Below the pieces are notes generated by a model. It saw nothing but the letters and a program-made list of their open reading frames with translations. It was not told the origin of the DNA and ran no database searches. From Actinoallomurus sp048498315 (GTDB taxonomy: Bacteria > Actinomycetota > Actinomycetes > Streptosporangiales > Streptosporangiaceae): a stretch of 64,000 bases of DNA. The stretch lies in assembly GCA_048498315.1 (NCBI GenBank), contig JBEHYF010000004.1, forward strand, positions 31,962-95,961. Reading direction: 5' to 3'. Position 1 is the stretch's first letter; every line of letters starts with the position of its first letter. The position numbers and the translations under genes are program-made. Below, piece by piece: positions 36,522-44,987 of the stretch.

Positions 36522-37079
36522 GTGATCGACGATATCCTCCTCGAAGCCGAGGAGAAGATGGACAAGGCCGTCACGGTCGCCAAGGAAGACCTGGCCGGCA
36601 TCCGTACCGGCCGCGTGACGCCCGCGATGTTCAACAAGATCACGGCGGAGTACTACGGGACGCAGACGCCGATCAACCAGCTCGCGTCGTTCCAGGTCCC
36701 CGAGGCCCGCATGGTGATCGTCCAGCCGTATGACGCCTCGTCGTTGCCGGCGATCGAAAAGGCCATCCGCGAGAGCGATCTCGGTGTCAACCCGGGCAAC
36801 GACGGGAAGATCATCCGCGTGGTGTTCCCCGAGCTGTCGGAGGAGCGCCGCAGGGAGTACATCAAGGTGGCCGGGCACAAGGCGGAGGAGGCGCGGGTCT
36901 CGGTCCGCAACATCCGCCGTCACGCCAAGGACGCCCTTGACAAGCTCGCCAAGGGCGGCGACGCCGGTGAGGATGAGGTACGCCGGGCCGAGAAGGAGCT
37001 CGACGACTTCACCCACAAGCACGTCGCCAAGATCGACGAGCTGCTCGAGCACAAGAAGGCCGAGCTGCTCGAGGTCTAG
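36522..37079 (+). CDS. frr: Ribosome recycling factor
   Basis: 185 residues from GTG 36522. With EF-G it splits post-termination ribosomes. Family motifs RTGRVTPAMFNKI, ASFQVPEARMVIVQPYD and the C-terminal helical pairs are intact. The stop is directly followed by the cdsA TTG, so the genes are coupled. Confidence 0.96.
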   Translation: MIDDILLEAEEKMDKAVTVAKEDLAGIRTGRVTPAMFNKITAEYYGTQTPINQLASFQVPEARMVIVQPYDASSLPAIEKAIRESDLGVNPGNDGKIIRVVFPELSEERRREYIKVAGHKAEEARVSVRNIRRHAKDALDKLAKGGDAGEDEVRRAEKELDDFTHKHVAKIDELLEHKKAELLEV

Positions 37080-37955
37080 TTGGGACTTGAGCAGGCCCAG
37101 GCGCCCGTGCCGGACATCCCGGAGGTACAGGCGGAAGCGGGCAAGAAGCGCGGTCCAGGTCGTAACCTCCCCATCGCCGTCGGCGTCGGTCTTGGGCTGG
37201 GCGGCCTGGTCTTGCTGTCCTTGTACACGGTCAAGGAGATCTTCCTCGGCGTCGTCGTCGTGTTCCTCGGCATGGCGCTGTGGGAGCTGAGCCGGGCGTT
37301 CTCGGTGCGCGGAATCCGGATCGCGTCGGCGCCGCTTTTCGTCGGCTGCGCGGTCATGCTGGTCACCACCTACGTCTGGGGCCCGGTCGCGCTCGTCGCC
37401 GGCTTCGCGGTGACCGTGCTGGCCACGCTGGTGTGGCGGATGCCCGCCGGCCAGGAAGGCTACGTCCGGGACGCCACGGCCGGAGTGTTCACCGCGGCGT
37501 ACGTGCCGCTGCTCGCCGGCTTCGTCGCGCTCATGCTGAAGGCGCACGACGGCCCGGACCGCGTCCTGATCTTCATCGCGGTAACGGTCGCCAGCGACAT
37601 CGGTGGTTACTTCGCCGGGACCTTCCTCGGCCGGCACAAGATGGCCCCGGCCATCAGCCCGAAGAAGACCTGGGAGGGCTTCAGCGGCTCATCGATCACG
37701 TGCATGGTGGTCGGCGGGGTGCTGCTGCCCTGGCTGTTGCACGGCGCGTGGTGGCAGGGCGTGATCGTCGGTGCGGCGGCCGTGTGCTCGGCCACGCTCG
37801 GCGACCTCATCGAGTCGGTGATCAAGCGGGATCTCGGCATCAAGGACATGGGCACGCTACTGCCCGAGCACGGCGGCGTCATGGACCGCCTCGACTCTCT
37901 GCTGGCCACCGTCCCGATCGTGTGGCTGGTCTTCCAGGCCTTCGTCCCGGCCTAA
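37080..37955 (+). CDS. cdsA: Phosphatidate cytidylyltransferase
   Basis: 291 residues from TTG 37080. Integral membrane enzyme making CDP-diacylglycerol, the precursor of phospholipids. Several hydrophobic helices; the CDS signature region includes SPKKTWEGFSG, SVIKRDLGIKD and LPEHGGVMDRLDS with the Mg-binding aspartates. A soluble N-terminus of about 30 residues precedes the first helix. Last gene of the rpsB operon, ended by a strong hairpin. Confidence 0.94.
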   Translation: MGLEQAQAPVPDIPEVQAEAGKKRGPGRNLPIAVGVGLGLGGLVLLSLYTVKEIFLGVVVVFLGMALWELSRAFSVRGIRIASAPLFVGCAVMLVTTYVWGPVALVAGFAVTVLATLVWRMPAGQEGYVRDATAGVFTAAYVPLLAGFVALMLKAHDGPDRVLIFIAVTVASDIGGYFAGTFLGRHKMAPAISPKKTWEGFSGSSITCMVVGGVLLPWLLHGAWWQGVIVGAAAVCSATLGDLIESVIKRDLGIKDMGTLLPEHGGVMDRLDSLLATVPIVWLVFQAFVPA

Positions 37956-38071
37956 CGGCTCGGGCGCCCGTCCGCGTACACCCTCCGGATCGCCGCCAAA
38001 CGACCGCCTTCCCAGGCGGCCGTCTTCCCAAGCGAGCGTCATCACAGGAGGACATTTCCCACACAGGAGGA

Positions 38072-38108
38072 CGTCCCCTCAGGAGGAGGACGTCCTCCTG
38101 AGGGGACG
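38072..38108. terminator. Bidirectional hairpin between convergent cdsA and the SUFU gene
   Basis: Perfect 16-bp stem (38072-38087 with 38093-38108) around loop GGACG, with no T run. The sequence before it carries repeated CAGGAGGAC units. Its position between convergent genes suggests a shared terminator. Confidence 0.7.
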
Positions 38109-38143
38109 GGCGAGCCGTACAGGTCCGCGCGCCGCGACCGCGA

Positions 38144-39286
38144 TCAGCCGCCCACCACCCAGCCTCGGCCCTTGCGCGCCAGGCGTTCGATCAGCGCCTC
38201 CGGCCCCTCGTCCTTGCCGAACCGCCGCTCCGCCTCGGTGATCGGCACCAGCCACAGCCACCGCACCGGATCGCCGCCGAACGAGAACCCGGTCATGTCG
38301 GGTGTGTTCGGCCCTTTCAGCCGGTTCGGGTCGTCGAGCAGCAGCACGCCCTCCCATTCCGGTCCGAGCGGGAACGTCGCCGCCTCGTGGTACCACTTCA
38401 CCGTGTCGCCCGATGCGAACGACGTGACCGCGCGCCAGGGATACTGCGCGAGCCAGGGGAAGATACTGCCGGCGCGCTGCGCGGGCAGCGTGGTCGCCAC
38501 CGCCAGCTCGATGCGGGCGTGCTCGCCGACGTTCTCCTCGTACAGCTCGACCGTCGGCATCCGCTGGCAGCTCATCCCGACCGTGCTGAGCACGCGGTAC
38601 GGCCGGTCGTCGCGGGCCGGCCGCTCCGACACGCCCACGATGGGGTGCTCACCGGCGGCGCGGGGCCTGCCGGCCGAGCGTTTGCGCCACTCACGGCCGA
38701 CGTCGTGCCAGTAGTAGCCGCCCGGCCCAAGCCTGCCCAGCAGGTGGCCGAGCAGCGACTGCTGGAATCCCTCCCAGGCGCCGGTGCCGCGCCGCCACTC
38801 CCAGAACGCCCGCGCCTGCTGGATGCGCGGCCCGAGGTGGTCGATCTCGTCGTCCAACGCGAACGCGAACGGACCGCGGCCGACCGCCTCACGACTGTAC
38901 CCGGGCAGCCCGCGGTCCATGTCCGACCAGCCGGGGATGACGGCGAGGGGCTGCCCGTCCTCCAGGAGGGCGGCGCCGTCGCCCTCCTCGAACCACACGA
39001 CCTCCAGCGCACGCGGGTCGGGCGCCGGACGGCCGCCTGGATGTTTGGTGTGCCCGGCCGGCATCGCGGGCACCAGGCCGGCGTTCAGGCGCGCCAGGTC
39101 GGGCCGGAGCGGGGCGTCCTGGTGGTTGGCGACCCAGGTCGCGGCCACCGTCCTCCCGTCGGCCGTGCGAAGGTAGGCCGCCGTCGCGACACGGTCGGAC
39201 TCCACTTCGAGGACGCGGCTTCCATATGGGCTCGTGTCGCTGATCAGGACACGCGTTTCCTGCGGCGTTCTGCGCAATACCGGCAT
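38144..39286 (-). CDS. Suppressor-of-fused (SUFU) domain protein
   Basis: 380 residues. The C-terminal half (about 215-370) resembles the bacterial SUFU domain, with GMSCQRMPTVELYEE, PWRAVTSFASGDTVKWYHEA and LLLDDPNRLKGPNTPDMTGF. Bacterial SUFU proteins have been proposed as immunity proteins for polymorphic toxins in comparative-genomic work, but many, like this one, have no toxin gene beside them. The N-terminal half is unassigned. ATG 39286 has no Shine-Dalgarno; TACAGT lies 7 nt upstream, consistent with a leaderless mRNA. Function here unknown. Confidence 0.75.
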   Translation of the reverse strand: MPVLRRTPQETRVLISDTSPYGSRVLEVESDRVATAAYLRTADGRTVAATWVANHQDAPLRPDLARLNAGLVPAMPAGHTKHPGGRPAPDPRALEVVWFEEGDGAALLEDGQPLAVIPGWSDMDRGLPGYSREAVGRGPFAFALDDEIDHLGPRIQQARAFWEWRRGTGAWEGFQQSLLGHLLGRLGPGGYYWHDVGREWRKRSAGRPRAAGEHPIVGVSERPARDDRPYRVLSTVGMSCQRMPTVELYEENVGEHARIELAVATTLPAQRAGSIFPWLAQYPWRAVTSFASGDTVKWYHEAATFPLGPEWEGVLLLDDPNRLKGPNTPDMTGFSFGGDPVRWLWLVPITEAERRFGKDEGPEALIERLARKGRGWVVGG

Positions 39287-39293
39287 AGAGGGG

Positions 39294-39299
39294 ACTGTA
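39294..39299 (-). promoter_or_regulatory. -10 element (TACAGT) for the leaderless SUFU gene
   Basis: On the minus strand TACAGT ends 7 nt before the ATG. No -35 recognised. Confidence 0.35.
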
Positions 39300-39429
39300 G
39301 TGAGTGCGCGGCCGGTGCCGCGGCATTGACGGCGTGCCGTCGCCATAACGTTCCCTGCCCTGGGTGGAGGACCGCCTACGCACCGCAGTGACGGCAGGAA
39401 GGCCCGGCCTATCGCACCGCGGCCGAGGC

Positions 39430-39540
39430 GGGCCGGCCCCGCACCGTGGCCTGGCGGGCCGGCCCCGCACCGTGGCCTGGCGGGCCGGCCCCGCACCGTG
39501 GCCTGGCGGGCCGGCCCCGCACCGTGGCCTGGCGGGCCGG
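39430..39540. repeat. Four perfect 26-bp tandem repeats plus a partial copy
   Basis: Four identical 26-bp units at 39430-39455, 39456-39481, 39482-39507 and 39508-39533 (each beginning GGGCCGGCCCCGCACCGTGG), then a seven-base partial unit. They lie between the SUFU gene and rlmN (gap 39287-39742) and encode nothing convincing. Perfect identity points to recent expansion. Confidence 0.9.
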
Positions 39541-39742
39541 TCCGGCGTACCGCCGCTGAGGGCCGGTCGGTCCGGTGTGGCCGGCCGAGGGCGGCGAGCC
39601 GTCTCGCGGCGCAGGCGGCCGGGGTCAGCGGGCGGCTCGGCGCAGGCGGCAGGGGGTGGAGGGGCAGGTCCTGCGGGCCGCTGCGGGCGTCGGGCGGGGC
39701 CGGTCCAAGCAGTCCGGGCCGTCTGCCACACTGGGAACCGAC

Positions 39743-40843
39743 ATGCCCGCTCAGCTCACCCTCGTCGCCCCCCGCCGGGCGAAGCCGCCGCGTCACCTCG
39801 CCGACCTGTCCTGGGACGAACGCCGCGAGGCCGTCGCCGCGCTCGGGGAGAAACCGTTCCGCGCCGACCAGCTCTCGCGGCACTACTTCGGCCGGCTCGC
39901 CGACGACCCGTCGGCCATGACCGACCTGCCCGCCGGAGTACGCGACCGCCTGGTCGCCGAACTGATGCCGCCGCTGCTGACCCCGGTCCGCGAGCTCACC
40001 TGCGACGGTGGTGCCACCCGCAAGACGCTGTGGAAGGCCTTCGACGGCACCTTGATCGAGTCCGTCCTGATGCGCTACCCCGACCGGGTGACCATGTGCG
40101 TGTCGTCCCAGGCGGGCTGCGGAATGAACTGCCCGTTCTGCGCGACCGGGCAGGCCGGGCTGACCCGCAACCTGTCGACGGCCGAGATCGTCGAGCAGGT
40201 CGTGGCCGGGGCGCGGGCGCTCGCCCGCGGTGAGGTCACCGGCGGCCCCGGCCGGGTCAGCAACATCGTCTTCATGGGCATGGGTGAGCCGCTGGCATCG
40301 TTCAACGCCGTCGTGCGGGCGATCCACCGGCTGAGCGATCCCAGCCCGCGCGGGCTCGGCATATCCCAGCGCAACATCACCGTCTCCACGGTCGGCTTGG
40401 TCCCCAGGATCGAGCGGCTGGCGGAACTCGGCCTCAAGGTGCGGCTGGCGGTGTCGCTGCACGCGCCCGACGACGAGCTGCGCGACGAGCTCGTGCCGAT
40501 CAACACGCGGTGGAAGGTCGCGGAGGTGCTCGACGCGGCCTGGGCGTACGCCGAGCGCACCCGACGGCGAGTGTCGATCGAGTACGCGCTGATCCGCGAC
40601 ATCAACGACCAGGCGTGGCGGGCCGACCTGCTCGGCCGGCTGATCAAGAGCCGTCCCGTGCACGTCAACCTGATCCCGCTGAACCCCACGCCGGGTTCGA
40701 AGTGGACGGCGTCGCGGCCCTCCACCCAGACCGAGTTCGTCCGTGTCCTGGAGGCGTACGGCGTGCCCGTCACCGTCCGCGACACACGGGGCCGGGAGAT
40801 CGACGGCGCCTGCGGCCAGCTCGCCGCCTCGACCGGCGAGTAG
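39743..40843 (+). CDS. rlmN: Dual-specificity RNA methyltransferase RlmN
   Basis: 366 residues. Radical-SAM enzyme that forms m2A at 23S rRNA A2503 and tRNA A37. Cluster ligands are C126, C130 and C133 (CGMNCPFC), and the C-terminal methyl-carrying Cys357 is in GACGQL. Other motifs: NIVFMGMGEPL and LAVSLHAPDD. ATG 39743 is chosen; CACACT 10 nt upstream may be the -10, leaving a very short leader. Confidence 0.95.
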   Translation: MPAQLTLVAPRRAKPPRHLADLSWDERREAVAALGEKPFRADQLSRHYFGRLADDPSAMTDLPAGVRDRLVAELMPPLLTPVRELTCDGGATRKTLWKAFDGTLIESVLMRYPDRVTMCVSSQAGCGMNCPFCATGQAGLTRNLSTAEIVEQVVAGARALARGEVTGGPGRVSNIVFMGMGEPLASFNAVVRAIHRLSDPSPRGLGISQRNITVSTVGLVPRIERLAELGLKVRLAVSLHAPDDELRDELVPINTRWKVAEVLDAAWAYAERTRRRVSIEYALIRDINDQAWRADLLGRLIKSRPVHVNLIPLNPTPGSKWTASRPSTQTEFVRVLEAYGVPVTVRDTRGREIDGACGQLAASTGE

Positions 40844-40955
40844 CCGGCCGCGTACCGCCCGCAAGGCGTGTACGGCGTCCCAGGCACCCGCCGAGATCTG
40901 GTCCGCGGCCGGTTTCGGGCGAGTGACGGGCGGTCGTTTCCGGAACAATGCCGAT

Positions 40956-41459
40956 GTGCCCGAGTTTCCGATCGCACTCCGCGGCTATCACCGTGCCCAT
41001 GTCGACGTGTTCGTCGCCCGTATCGAGGGGACGCTGGGGCGGGCGCAGTTGTTCGCACCACCGGTCACGGCGGAGGAGGTGAGCCTCGCGCGGTTCCCGA
41101 TCGCCCTGGGCGGCTATCAGTGCCGCACCGTCGACCGGGCGCTCGACGCGTACGTCCGGGAGCTGGAACGCCGGGAGGGCGGCCGTCGCCGGCTGTCCGC
41201 TGCCGACGCCGACCGGCTGGTGGGCTTGGTGCGCAACGTGCGGTTCGGCATTGCGTGGCTGACCGAGGGCTACGCCGAGCGCGACGTCGACGCCTTCCTC
41301 GACCAGATGATCGTCGCGCTGCGCGCCCGCCGCGCCCGCTCCGCCGACGTGCGAGCCGCCCGGTTCGGCGTCACGCGCGTCCGCCGCGGCTACCGCCAGC
41401 CGGACGTCGACGCCTTCCTCGTCCACCTCGCCGCCGAGCTGGACCGGCTGCTGATGTGA
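40956..41459 (+). CDS. Four-repeat DivIVA-motif (DivI1A repeat) protein
   Basis: 167 residues from GTG 40956. Four copies of the short DivIVA-like motif, F-P-I-x-L-x-G-Y...VD.F-type, at about 4-21, 47-67, 96-116 and 136-156 (for example GYAERDVDAFLDQM and GYRQPDVDAFLVHL). The motif corresponds to the membrane-binding start of DivIVA/Wag31, but there is no long coiled coil. This is the DivI1A repeat family of actinobacteria; its role is not known. The start is uncertain, since an in-frame GTG exists at 40923. Confidence 0.75.
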   Translation: MPEFPIALRGYHRAHVDVFVARIEGTLGRAQLFAPPVTAEEVSLARFPIALGGYQCRTVDRALDAYVRELERREGGRRRLSAADADRLVGLVRNVRFGIAWLTEGYAERDVDAFLDQMIVALRARRARSADVRAARFGVTRVRRGYRQPDVDAFLVHLAAELDRLLM

Positions 41460-41463
41460 GGTC

Positions 41464-42023
41464 TCAGGGCCGGCCGCGGCGTAGCCGGACGTGCAGCGGC
41501 GTCGCGACCGCCGACCAGGCGAGCGTGCGCAGCACCAGCCCGGGCGCAGCGGTGATGAAGACGGACGCCCCGCGGGTCGCGGCGCGCATCCACTCGATCA
41601 TCGGCACCGTGAGCACCCGCAGCGGCCCCATGCCCAGCAGCAGGTTCGCGCCGCACGCGCCGAGCAGCACGAGGATCGACGCGCCCGGCGACGGCATGAC
41701 GGCGCGGCTCGTCAGCGCGCCCAGCGCGGTCGCCGCGACCGTGGCCGCCAGCGTCAGAGCGACCGCGAGCGCATGCCGGAGATAGGCTCGCAACGGCCGG
41801 CCGGGAACCGCTCCGGCGCGTATCCGACCCTCGCCGGGCGGCCGGAGATCCGCTCGCGGGACGGCGGGACGACGCCCGCCGGCAGCCGCAGCAGTGCCGA
41901 CTTGCCCGCCCCGTTGCGGCCGTTCACCTCCACGATGCGCCCGCACGGTACGGTCAGCGTCACGTCGCGCAGCGCCCACTCGGCGCGGCGGCGATACCGG
42001 AAGGCGACCTGATCCGGCTGCAC
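41464..42023 (-). pseudogene. Collapsed ABC transporter: ATPase start joined to permease end
   Basis: Reading from 42023 (GTG), an ABC ATPase N-terminus runs through Walker A (VNGRNGAGKSALL) to GRPARVGYAPERFP. The sequence then shifts frame (PLRAYLRH would continue the ATPase) and passes directly into a hydrophobic permease-like C-terminus (ASILVLLGACGANLLLGMGP to HVRLRRGRP) ending at 41464. The signature motif, Walker B and most of the permease are missing, so at least one deletion and one frameshift removed the middle of a two-gene locus. Non-functional as a transporter. Confidence 0.7.
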
Positions 42024-42082
42024 GATCCCAGGACCTTATCGCCGCCGGACAAGGCGGCCGTCAAGGCGGGAGAATACCGAGC

Positions 42083-42493
42083 ATGACCTGCGCGTTCTGT
42101 GAGATCGCCGAGGGCGGCCGCCCTGTCTTCACCGTGCTCGACACCGAGCCGGTCCTGGCGTTCCTCGACACCCGGCCGCTGTTCAAGGGGCACACGCTGC
42201 TGATCCCGCGGTCTCACATCGAGACGCTCGCGGACCTGCCCGGCGACCTGCTCGTGCCGTTCTTCACCGCCGCGCAGCGGCTGTCGGCCGCCATGGAGAC
42301 CGTACTCGGCGCCGCCGGGTCGTTCGTCGCCGTCAACAACCGCGTGAGCCAGAGCGTGCCGCACCTGCACCTGCACGTCGTGCCGCGGGGGCGCAAGGAC
42401 GGCCTGCGCGGCTTCTTCTGGCCGCGCACCCGGTACGACTCCGACGACGAGGCGCGGGAGTACGCCGACCGGCTCCGCGCCGCGCTCGCCTGA
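42083..42493 (+). CDS. HIT family hydrolase
   Basis: 136 residues from ATG 42083. Histidine-triad nucleotide hydrolase or transferase; the triad HLHLHV has H94, H96 and H98. CAFCEIAEG at the start and a distal CxxC-like Cys pair are typical. The substrate is unknown. The stop overlaps the next start by one base, so it is probably coupled to the DUF2079 gene. Confidence 0.9.
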   Translation: MTCAFCEIAEGGRPVFTVLDTEPVLAFLDTRPLFKGHTLLIPRSHIETLADLPGDLLVPFFTAAQRLSAAMETVLGAAGSFVAVNNRVSQSVPHLHLHVVPRGRKDGLRGFFWPRTRYDSDDEAREYADRLRAALA

Positions 42494-44145
42494 TGGCGAC
42501 CGAGACCGTTCCGGCGGCGGGGCGCCGGCACGCCGCCGGCGTGGGCGCGATCGCCGTGCTCGCGGCGGCCGTCTACTCGGCGTACGCGCTCGTGCGGTTC
42601 CGGACCTTCCGCACGACCACCTATGACCTGGTCATCTTCGACCAGGCGGTGCGGTCCTACAGCCGGTTCCACCTGCCCGTCGCGATCGTGAAGGGCGTGC
42701 ACAACGGGTTCGGGCCGCACTTCACCGTGCTCGGCGACCACTTCTCGCCGATCCTCGCCGTGCTCGCGCCGCTGTACTGGATCCACGACGGCCCGGAGAC
42801 GCTGCTGGTCGCGCAGTCGGTGCTGCTCGCCGTCGCGGTCGTGCCGCTGTGGGCGTTCGCGCGGCGCCGCCTCGGTGTCGGCGGCGCGTACTGCGCCGCC
42901 GGCGTGTACGCGCTGTCCTGGCCGGTCGCCGAGACGGTCGCGTTCGACTTCCACGAACTGGCGTTCGCGCCGGTGCTGTCGGCGTTGATGCTCGAACGCG
43001 ACGACGCCGGGCGGCGGTGGCAGTGCGCCGCGGCGGCCGGGGCGCTGCTGATGGTCAAGGAGGACATGGGGCTGCTGGTGGCCGGCTTCGGCGGCTACCT
43101 GCTGACCCGCCGCGGGCGGCGCCGCCGGGCCGCCGTCTTCGTCGTGGGCGGGCTCGCCTGGACCTGGTTCGCCTCCCGGGTGCTCATCCCCGCGTTCGGC
43201 GGATCGGCGAACTACTACTGGGCCTACGGCGCGCTCGGACGCGACCTGCCGCAGGCCGCCGGGCACGCGCTCACCCACCCGCTGGAGGTGCTGCGGCTCC
43301 TGGTGACGCCGCACGTGAAGGCCACGACGATGCTGTGGCTGGTGGCGCCACTGCTGCTGCTCCCGCTCGCCTCGCCGATCACGCTGGCCGTGCTGCCGCC
43401 GCTGGCGGAGCGGATGCTCTCCAGCAAGTTCGGGAACTGGTGGGAGCCCCGGTTCCACTACAACGTCGCGCTGGTCGCCCTGCTCGTCGCGGCCGGCGCG
43501 GACGGCGCCGCCCGGCTCGGCCGGCTGTCCCGGCTCGCCGCGGCCCGCCGCGCCGGCGCTCGGACGGGCGGCCGAACGGGCGAGGCGGAGCCGGGCGAGT
43601 CCTCCGGGCCCGGAACGACGGCCGGAACGCCGGCCGCACCACGCGCGGACGACGGCACGCCGGCCCCGCCCCGTGGTGCCGCTGCACCGGTCGCGCGGGG
43701 CGGCCGTACCGCGGGACGGCATCCCTGGTACGCGCCGGAGCGCGGCTGGGCGGCCGCCGCGCTGGCCGTCACCGTCGCGGTCGTCCCGCGGTTCGCGTTC
43801 GGGCGGTTCTTCGACGCGGCGTTCTACCGCCGCGACGCGCAGGCGCGCGCCGCGGCCGCCGCCGTCGCCGCCGTACCGAGCGGTGTGCTCGTCGAGGCCG
43901 CCAACATCGCCGGCCCGCGGCTGTCGGCCCGGGATCGCGTGCTGCTGTGGGACACCCGGCCGCGCTGGGCCCCGTGGGTGGTCGCGGACGTCGGGCGGCG
44001 GACGTTCCCGTTCCCGTCGCTGGGCACCCAGCGCGACCGCGTCTGCTTCCTGCGCGCGCACGGCTACACGGTGGTGTTCCATCGCAGCGGCTATCTCGTG
44101 CTGCACCGCCCGGACGCGGCCCCCGACCTGCGCGCCTCCCGCTAG
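42493..44145 (+). CDS. DUF2079 polytopic membrane protein
   Basis: 550 residues with about ten hydrophobic helices. DUF2079 family: TTYDLVIFDQAVRSYSRF near 39-56, GDHFSPILAVLAPLYW and AFDFHELAFAP motifs. An Ala/Gly/Arg/Thr-rich loop (about 350-405) interrupts the helices. The family looks like GT-C glycosyltransferases in layout, but no activity is established. TGATG junction with the HIT gene. Confidence 0.85.
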   Translation: MATETVPAAGRRHAAGVGAIAVLAAAVYSAYALVRFRTFRTTTYDLVIFDQAVRSYSRFHLPVAIVKGVHNGFGPHFTVLGDHFSPILAVLAPLYWIHDGPETLLVAQSVLLAVAVVPLWAFARRRLGVGGAYCAAGVYALSWPVAETVAFDFHELAFAPVLSALMLERDDAGRRWQCAAAAGALLMVKEDMGLLVAGFGGYLLTRRGRRRRAAVFVVGGLAWTWFASRVLIPAFGGSANYYWAYGALGRDLPQAAGHALTHPLEVLRLLVTPHVKATTMLWLVAPLLLLPLASPITLAVLPPLAERMLSSKFGNWWEPRFHYNVALVALLVAAGADGAARLGRLSRLAAARRAGARTGGRTGEAEPGESSGPGTTAGTPAAPRADDGTPAPPRGAAAPVARGGRTAGRHPWYAPERGWAAAALAVTVAVVPRFAFGRFFDAAFYRRDAQARAAAAAVAAVPSGVLVEAANIAGPRLSARDRVLLWDTRPRWAPWVVADVGRRTFPFPSLGTQRDRVCFLRAHGYTVVFHRSGYLVLHRPDAAPDLRASR

Positions 44146-44208
44146 CCTCGGCGGCCTGTGGCGTGCGCTGGGGCACCGCGTTCGCCGAATGCGCACGCTC
44201 GGTACCCA

Positions 44209-44246
44209 TTGCTACGCGTGTCGCATCGGTTCTACAATCGTCGCAT
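44209..44246 (+). promoter_or_regulatory. Promoter and candidate operator of the toxin-antitoxin operon
   Basis: TTGCTA (44209-44214), 18 bp, TACAAT (44233-44238), then 6 nt to the ATG at 44245: a leaderless promoter with both boxes. A direct repeat GTCGCAT at 44220-44226 and 44240-44246, 20 bp apart, flanks the -10 and overlaps the start, suited to autorepression. Confidence 0.6.
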
Positions 44247-44499
44247 GGCAGCCATCCCCGCTCGTGAACTCCGCAATCACACCGCGGACGTGCTCCGCCG
44301 TGTGGAAGCCGGTGAAGAGATCGAAGTATTGAGAGACAACCGTCCCGTCGCAAAGATCATCCCTCTCGCGCGCAGGCGTCAGTGGGTGCCGGCCGCGGAG
44401 ATCGTCCATGAGCTCGCGCGCCTGGGGCCCGACACGACCGGTCTGGACGCCGAGCTACGGGAGACCCTGACCGAAACGACGGACGATCTTCCGTGGTGA
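44245..44499 (+). CDS. Phd/YefM-type antitoxin
   Basis: 84 residues from ATG 44245. The N-terminal DNA-binding part (IPARELRNHTADVLRRVEAGEEIEV) is the Phd/YefM fold; the C-terminal part (about 45-84) should wrap the toxin. The stop overlaps the toxin start (GTGGTGA). Antitoxins of this type neutralise the partner and repress their own operon. Confidence 0.88.
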   Translation: MAAIPARELRNHTADVLRRVEAGEEIEVLRDNRPVAKIIPLARRRQWVPAAEIVHELARLGPDTTGLDAELRETLTETTDDLPW

Positions 44500-44888
44500 C
44501 CCGGCGCCGCGCGCTCGCCGACACGTCGATCTTCATCGGCGTCGAGGCGGCTCGGTTCGACGCCGAGCATTTCGCAGACTACGACTGGGGTGTCTCATCT
44601 GTGACCCTGGGTGAGCTGCGGCTCGGGGTGCTCCAGGCCCGCGATCCGGAGACCTCGGCCCGCAGGCTGTCGACATATCAGCTCGCCCAGCGCTTCGAGC
44701 CGCTCGCGATGGACGAGCAGGTGTCCGAAGCATGGGCGCTTCTGGTCTCGCGACTGCGGGCGGCGGGGCGGAAGGCTCCCATCAACGACAGCTGGATCGC
44801 CGCCACCGCGATCAGCCACGGAGTTCCGATCGTCACCCAGGACTCGGACTATGACGCGATGCCGGGGCTGGAGGTCATCAAGATCTGA
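44493..44888 (+). CDS. PIN-domain toxin (VapC family)
   Basis: 131 residues. PIN-domain endoribonuclease; acidic residues D10 (LADTSIF), E41 (TLGELRLG), D99 (INDSWIAATA) and D117 (TQDSDYD) are all present, so it should be active. Start could be GTG 44493 or GTG 44496. Encoded with a Phd-type antitoxin rather than a classic VapB, a common mixed arrangement. Confidence 0.9.
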   Translation: MVTRRRALADTSIFIGVEAARFDAEHFADYDWGVSSVTLGELRLGVLQARDPETSARRLSTYQLAQRFEPLAMDEQVSEAWALLVSRLRAAGRKAPINDSWIAATAISHGVPIVTQDSDYDAMPGLEVIKI

Positions 44889-44987
44889 CCCCTTGCACAG
44901 TCGCCGGGCCGGCGGATCAGCCGGTCACGGGGCGAGAGGCGAACGCGGTCACGTGTGCCGGCACGCGCGTGCCGGATCAGAGCGGGA

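Noticed and set aside
39430..39540. Tandem repeats as a possible CRISPR array
   Set aside because: The units are directly adjacent with no unique spacers, and no cas genes are present.
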